From: Hanleya hanleyi
Taxonomy: Eukaryota; Mollusca; Polyplacophora; Lepidopleurida; Hanleyidae
DNA length: 64,000 nt
Reading direction: 5' to 3'
NCBI GenBank assembly: GCA_036873755.1
Contig: JAVTVY010018962.1
Location: 19,083-83,082 of the forward strand
The translations under genes and the position numbers were made by a program. This document shows, one piece after another, positions 59,550-64,000 of the stretch. The notes below the pieces were generated by a model. It was given only the letters and a program-made list of their open reading frames with translations. It was not told where the DNA came from and did no database searches. Every line of letters begins with the position of its first letter. Within the stretch, counting starts at the first letter, position 1.

Positions 59550-59949
59550 CTATTCACGGCGAAGAAAAAAGTTAAGGTTAGGTGATACTCGTCCTTCACA
59601 ATGTTTATTATTTACAGTTGAGAGATTTAGTAACAAGATAAGGAAGACAAAAGGTCAATCACTATTATATGTCAAACTTGTGTTCTTCATACACATTTTG
59701 TTTTGGTGAAAATCTCGATGCAAGAGCTGATATATACTTGATAAAAATCAATTAATAAAGATAACCCGTGTAAATTATTGCATTGTAATTTCAATTGAAT
59801 CATTTTCTAGAACAGGGTACGGGTACGATACGATACGAATTTTATTACGATGAAATAACGGACTGAAATTATTCATTTTAAATTTTTTTTTTTTTTTTAA
59901 ATTAAAAAAATGAACACTAACAAACCATTTTTTTAATTTTCTACTATTT

Positions 59950-60310
59950 TTATTAACACAAATAGAATGAACGTGTTCACCAGGGTATTGAATTTAATAC
60001 AATTATACGCTATGAAGCCGCTTCAATGCACAATGAACATAAAATAAACATAGTGTAGGAGAGAAGCCGTATTTTCAGCTTGAGCAAGACTGGCAGATGA
60101 TAATGTCTGAATGTTCCAATGCAATAAGACTTGAACATGCTCAATATTTATACAAGACAATAGAATGAACGTCTTCAACTCTGAGTATTGAATTTTAATA
60201 CAATTAACAGTAAATTTAATTGCTGTTACACAGAAGCGACGCGTATTGAATTTTTAATACAATTATACGCTCTCAAGGCGCTTCAATGAACGTGTAGGAA
60301 TACGGTAAAT
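59950..60310. repeat. Short repeats TATTGAATTTAATACAATTA
   Basis: Three diverged copies, with CGCTTCAATG-type ends, sit just 3' of the PC4-like ORF. They may form its 3' flank. Confidence 0.6.
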
Positions 60311-60331
60311 GTTTTTCAACACCACACTTGT

Positions 60332-61327
60332 TCAATATTTCTGCAACAAGACTTGTTTGAACTCATCATCGTCTTTCCGCCCCTGGTGCACGTAGATATA
60401 GGTAGCAATCTCTTCACGTGGAATTCTAGGAGCGCAGGCAGCTTCCAACGCCAGGGCAATTTGCTCCTCGGTGACGGTGTGTAGTGCCTCAGTGATGAGC
60501 GCGTATGAGGGTACACTACTGTCCACACACGTATGCATGTTTATCGGACTGTTGTTCCCACAGCCTGCACATGCTTGGGTACGCAAAAGTCGAATGCGAT
60601 GTCTGATAAGATCCAGGACTGTGTCGATGTACTTCTTATAAATATAGTGAGACACCTGGTAAGCCAGGGCTTGACGAATTGTACCTGTGAGACTCTGCAA
60701 CTTCCGCCACGCCGTTATTTTCAAGGTGACACCCTGAGGACAAGGAACACGCTCTTGCGTATCTAACCTCATTTTCCATTTACGGATATGCACCAGGAGC
60801 TGGTCGTTGAAATAGGCACAGCTGACAAAGATGTCGTCACCCACATCAAATTTCGCTTCGTCACCCCCCTGGTCGCGAATAACCGCATCGATGGCGTAAT
60901 CATGGGTTTCCAGTTTTTGCCAGGTGTCGAAGGTCAAGGCAATATGCCTAGCGGGTCTGTCGTTATAAGCCGGTGCGTTAAAATGCACTTCTTCGTCTTT
61001 GACACTCACAGTTAAATAGGCTGAGAGCTCCCAAATGTCCGTGTGGGCTGCCTGGTAGGCCTGCTGGATAATGTTATTGATATCCTGTACAGACATAGGA
61101 AGTTGCACCTCTTCTTTCACAGGCTCAGGCACTTGCTGGGGTACTGGCTGAAGCACTTGCTCAGGTATTTCTAAAGGTGTTAGCGGGGGTCGTTTGGGTC
61201 GTGCACCGCGTTTGGCAGGTGTACGCTCTGGGGTAGTGTGCGTGGCTAACATATCATCATCTTGTATAACGTGGGTTTCAAGTAGATCTGCTAGTTCTTC
61301 ATTTTCCGTCTTCTTCAACCCCTCCAC
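60332..61327 (-). CDS. PC4/p15-like DNA-binding domain protein of the virus-like element
   Basis: About 331 residues. The N-terminus is acidic, then a Pro/Arg-rich linker (PAKRGARPKRPPLTP) and Q/V/P repeats. Residues 160-220 match the PC4 (SUB1) single-stranded-DNA-binding fold: F-VG, FVS...F, LLVHIRKW, then GVTLKITAWRKL and a final helix. Residues 103-147 (LTVSVKDEEVHF, then HIALTFDTWQKL) look like a second, degenerate copy. A C-x2-C...H-x-C cluster follows at 253-267. The frame has no ATG at its start: GTG at 61327, with open codons further upstream overlapping the previous ORF. It may therefore be joined to that ORF by splicing or a frameshift. The shared promoter places it with the PolB family; a role in transcription or DNA replication is inferred. 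Confidence 0.65.
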   Translation of the reverse strand: MEGLKKTENEELADLLETHVIQDDDMLATHTTPERTPAKRGARPKRPPLTPLEIPEQVLQPVPQQVPEPVKEEVQLPMSVQDINNIIQQAYQAAHTDIWELSAYLTVSVKDEEVHFNAPAYNDRPARHIALTFDTWQKLETHDYAIDAVIRDQGGDEAKFDVGDDIFVSCAYFNDQLLVHIRKWKMRLDTQERVPCPQGVTLKITAWRKLQSLTGTIRQALAYQVSHYIYKKYIDTVLDLIRHRIRLLRTQACAGCGNNSPINMHTCVDSSVPSYALITEALHTVTEEQIALALEAACAPRIPREEIATYIYVHQGRKDDDEFKQVLLQKY

Positions 61328-61332
61328 GAAGG

Positions 61333-61653
61333 CTAGAAATGCATAGGGGTAGAGCGCACTAGACCATCGATGAGGGCTCTGTTTTGTGCTGAAGTGGTTT
61401 TCTGAGCCATGATATCTTCGACATGGTGTTTCAGAAGTATGTTTTCCTCCATAAGCAAATCACATAATTCAGCCACATGCTGCATCTCATCAATGAGGCG
61501 AACACGGTTCTTTCGAAGCTTCACTAAAAATGATGACTCCATGACTATGGGCTCAGGCTGATGAGCAACTGCTACGGTGTAAAAGTCTGGTGAATTTGCA
61601 CTGGTAAAATGAAAAAAAGTAAAAGGTTCTCCACAGCTCATACAAACAGGCAA
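61333..61653 (-). CDS. Coiled-coil ORF upstream of the PC4-like ORF
   Basis: The ATG at 61653 is the first after the TATA box (61785-61792) and the leader. About 106 residues start with a C-x2-C pair (MPVCMSCGEPF), followed by a leucine-rich helical stretch (LRKNRVRLIDEMQHVAEL, then LLMEENILLKHHVEDI) that would form a coiled coil. The stop is close to the start of the PC4-like frame in another phase. I think the two may be one gene with an intron (a CATTTCTAG acceptor lies at the junction) or an indel. No named family. Confidence 0.55.
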   Translation of the reverse strand: MPVCMSCGEPFTFFHFTSANSPDFYTVAVAHQPEPIVMESSFLVKLRKNRVRLIDEMQHVAELCDLLMEENILLKHHVEDIMAQKTTSAQNRALIDGLVRSTPMHF

Positions 61654-62207
61654 GCAGGCTGGCTGGCTGGCTAGAAGTGAAGCAGGCTAGAGGTGAAGCA
61701 GGCAGGCAGGCTGGTCAGGTCAGGTAAGTCAGAGTGCTCCGCAGGGTAGTGCAATGAATACACCCCACCCCTAAAAATCGCCTCCTTTTATACGTTTTTC
61801 TACAATCCGCCATCTTAAACCCACCTCCACCACAAACCAAGCCGCCGCCATCTTAAACCCACCTCCACCACAAACCAAGCCGCCGCCATCTTAAACCCAC
61901 CTCCACCACAAATCAAGCCGCCGCCATCTTAAACCCACCTCCACAACAAACCAAGCCGCCGCCATCTTAAACCCACCTCCACCACAAACCAAGCCGCCGC
62001 CATCTTAAACCCACCTCCACCACAAACCAAGCCGCCGCCATCTTAAACCCACCTCCACCACAAACCAAGCCGCCGCCATCTTAAACCCACCTCCACCACA
62101 AACCAAGCCGCCGCCATCTTAAACCCACCTCCACCAACCACAACACATGCGCACACCGCACCAAAACAGGTCGCTGTGACGTCACAAAAGGTTCTGCGCA
62201 TGCGCAG
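61640..62207 (-). promoter_or_regulatory. Inverted copy of the PolB-type promoter: TATA, YY1-like array, CRE, NRF1-like site
   Basis: On the minus strand it holds CTGCGCATGCGCAG (62194-62207), TGACGTCA (62177-62184), nine 38-base units each with AAGATGGCGGC (an exact YY1-type core), then TATAAAAG (61785-61792) and a CCTGC/CTGACC-rich leader. The 150 bases around the TATA box and leader are nearly the same as 39779-39930. Confidence 0.7.
61807..62134. repeat. 38-bp tandem repeat, about 9 units
   Basis: The unit is GCCGCCGCCATCTTAAAC plus CCACCTCCACCACAAACCAA. Units are nearly identical. It holds the same position as the 29-bp array at 39.5 kb but has a different sequence apart from the ATGGCGGC core. 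Confidence 0.95.
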
Positions 62208-62209
62208 TG

Positions 62210-64000
62210 AAGCGCCATTACGTCTATCTGCTCTTACATTACTACTGTTAGCCTTCATGCAAACTTCCATCCGCCGTTGAAAGTCCAGATCTACGGAAAA
62301 TAGATCTACAATAGTCGCTCCCGATCTTGGCGATACAGAGCGTACTCTCAGATCTGGTGTTAATCATAATTGTAAAATCCGTCAACTACGCAGAAGAAAT
62401 CTATCCATCTCCGTCCTTCCCATACATCCAGTCGGTTAGAGACTTGTGTCAAATCAAAGCGGAAAACGATGCGTGGCTGGTGATTCTTCTCGGCGCTTCT
62501 ATTAGAAGAATGATAATTCCTCCATTCTATGGTCCCATCACGTTCTGTCGCTCAAATCCACTCAGGAAACGAAGTGCTGTAACCCAAATGTCTTCACCTT
62601 GGTAGGTAACCCGTAATGTAACGGTTGCGCTGCAGCGACCCGGCTATAAATGACAGGCGGACCTCAGAGAAGACCAGCATAAATGTTCGACAGCTCTCAT
62701 GGCGACTGGTCCTATTTGTGCTTCTTCCGACGTACATTTTCCGTTCTAAAAGTCCACTGTTTTAGTTCATCGTGCCCGATGTCTATATGATGATGCGTTT
62801 ATATTTCGTCTAACATATGCATATAAAAAAAATCCACCAAAAGACTCCCGATCGTTTCGTATCATGTAAATAGGCGTCGAACTGGACGATTTCATTTCTG
62901 TTTTCGACATTTTACATACTAAGTTACATGGTGAGAGCCAATGTGGATTTCTTTTTCATGTTCAAATTTGATTGGACAGATGCATGGATAAACCCCTGTA
63001 GTGATATTCAGCACTATTGATATGAAAATTGACAGCTTTAAAGTCGGAAAATCTATCGAAAATGAAACACAATATGCCTTGCTTTCGGCGCGACGAGGGC
63101 GGCATGCAATCTTGAATCCAACCTTCGAACAGCCTTGTCTCCCATTATGCCAGGGCCGTAGCTGATATTGTATGGAAATTGTCTTGAATCATCAGCCGCA
63201 TTTATCTTCAATCCGATCACCATCCCACCATTAATACACAGCGCATAAGTACATGATGACTATTGTAAAGACATATTCAAAACTATCACCCCAAAGACAT
63301 CGAGAGAGATTAGAAAAGAGATGTAACTGTTGGTCGACTGCCATTTTGTCCTGGTATACCAGGTCCGAGAGGAGAATCGCCGCGCACACACTTCCCCTGG
63401 CTAACATTTTCCCTTCGGACATTTCCCGTCATGGACTGTTTACTTTCCCTGTATTTGATGTTACTAGTATGAGCATAGTTTTCTTGTTTTTTTTGTTTTT
63501 TTTTTACTTATTAAAATATGTATTTTCAACAAAACTTTATTTTTATTTCATTACAAAAAAGTTCACATTTTACACATAAATGTGGAAAAAAGTCTGTATG
63601 CCGAAGTTAATGTCTGTTTTGCCGCCTGATTATTTATTTTTGTATGTAATTTCTGAGAGGGCACGTAAGTTGATTAGAACTTGTCCCCAATCCTATTGCT
63701 ATTATTGAGGTAATAAAATATGTTTAAACTAAGAAAGTCTAATGCTAAATTTCGAAATATACTATCAGAATGCAGTGGCCATTTTCCCCAGTCGCCCTAT
63801 GATAAGGTATTGTACATTGTCAAGGTTTTACTTATTTTGAAAAGATTTTTTCTAAATTAATTAAATGAATTTTGTTTTGTTGCCGGCTGGTACTTTTCCC
63901 CGAATGATATGGAAATTAACTGTTTAGGTTTTACTGTATTCTGTTAAACATGATCAACACAATTGGATGTATCTGTATTAAATCATGGTTAAACTAGCAT
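62210..64000. other. No recognisable gene
   Basis: A 92-codon plus frame at 62327-62605 starts with a hydrophobic stretch but has no motif or splice context I can use. The end is AT-rich. The lectin gene's first exon could lie here, but I could not identify it. Confidence 0.4.

Noticed and set aside
39444..62207. A complete 22.8-kb Polinton between the two inverted promoters
   Set aside because: No integrase, complete PolB, capsid, ATPase or protease lies between them, and a spliced host-type lectin gene does. Kept only as a hypothesis about ends.
63253..63579. 108-codon plus-strand ORF near the right end
   Set aside because: Its C-terminal half is the translation of a T-rich stretch; no domain or gene context.

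Overview
This window looks like animal nuclear DNA, most likely from a marine gastropod mollusc. The evidence is spliced exons with GT/AG borders, many decayed LINE families, tRNA- and 5S-derived repeats, and LINE 3' tails of a kind I associate with gastropods (inference from remembered repeat style, not a search). I see no prokaryotic operons, ribosome binding sites or CRISPR. Only one host-type gene can be reconstructed. Most of the window is transposons, foldback elements, satellites and remains of a Polinton/adintovirus-like (midsize linear DNA virus-like) family.

Layout. 0-1.1 kb: broken N-terminal part of a protein-primed-type PolB gene behind a TATA box. 1.3-5.4 kb: tandem repeats. 5.7-8.4 kb: a pogo-like MITE and an L1/Tx1-like LINE interrupted by a hairpin-bearing repeat. 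9.5-10.9 kb: a 510-bp tandem array of that repeat. 11.07-12.0 kb: decayed packaging-ATPase and zinc-finger-like ORFs. 12-15.8 kb: LINE and reverse transcriptase fragments. 15.8-18.4 kb: a TTAA-flanked DNA transposon pair. 18.4-21.4 kb: a decayed I/Nimb-like LINE with RT and RNase H. 21.98-26.7 kb: a 4.7-kb foldback element inserted inside an older LINE fragment; it carries two smaller foldbacks, a 5S-like sequence and a tRNA-type SINE. 27.05-28.47 kb: an L1/Tx1-like LINE with target-site duplication. 29.8-34.7 kb: two inverted copies of the 3' region of a Penelope-like retroelement. 34.69-35.6 kb: decayed adenovirus-type protease and major-capsid-protein ends.

38.35-44.5 kb is a 6.2-kb imperfect palindrome centred on a second, longer PolB copy (39.9-41.9 kb) that sits behind a CRE/YY1-like-array/TATA promoter. 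44.5-51.4 kb holds more satellites, including a 36-bp E-box minisatellite. 52.06-52.80 kb is a foldback element. 53.65-59.55 kb is a minus-strand host gene whose visible exons encode a mucin-like stretch, one C-type lectin domain, a PAN/apple-like domain, a transmembrane segment and a short tail. 60.3-61.65 kb holds two minus-strand ORFs, one with a PC4/p15-type single-stranded-DNA-binding domain, behind a second, inverted copy of the promoter found upstream of PolB.

The main point is that PolB, packaging ATPase, protease, capsid protein and a PC4-like protein all occur as remnants in one 64-kb window. Two of these loci share a distinctive promoter in inverted orientation 22 kb apart. I infer a family of Polinton/adinto-like elements, repeatedly inserted and broken up by later transposons. 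No complete element is present, and the PolB copies lack the polymerase motifs.
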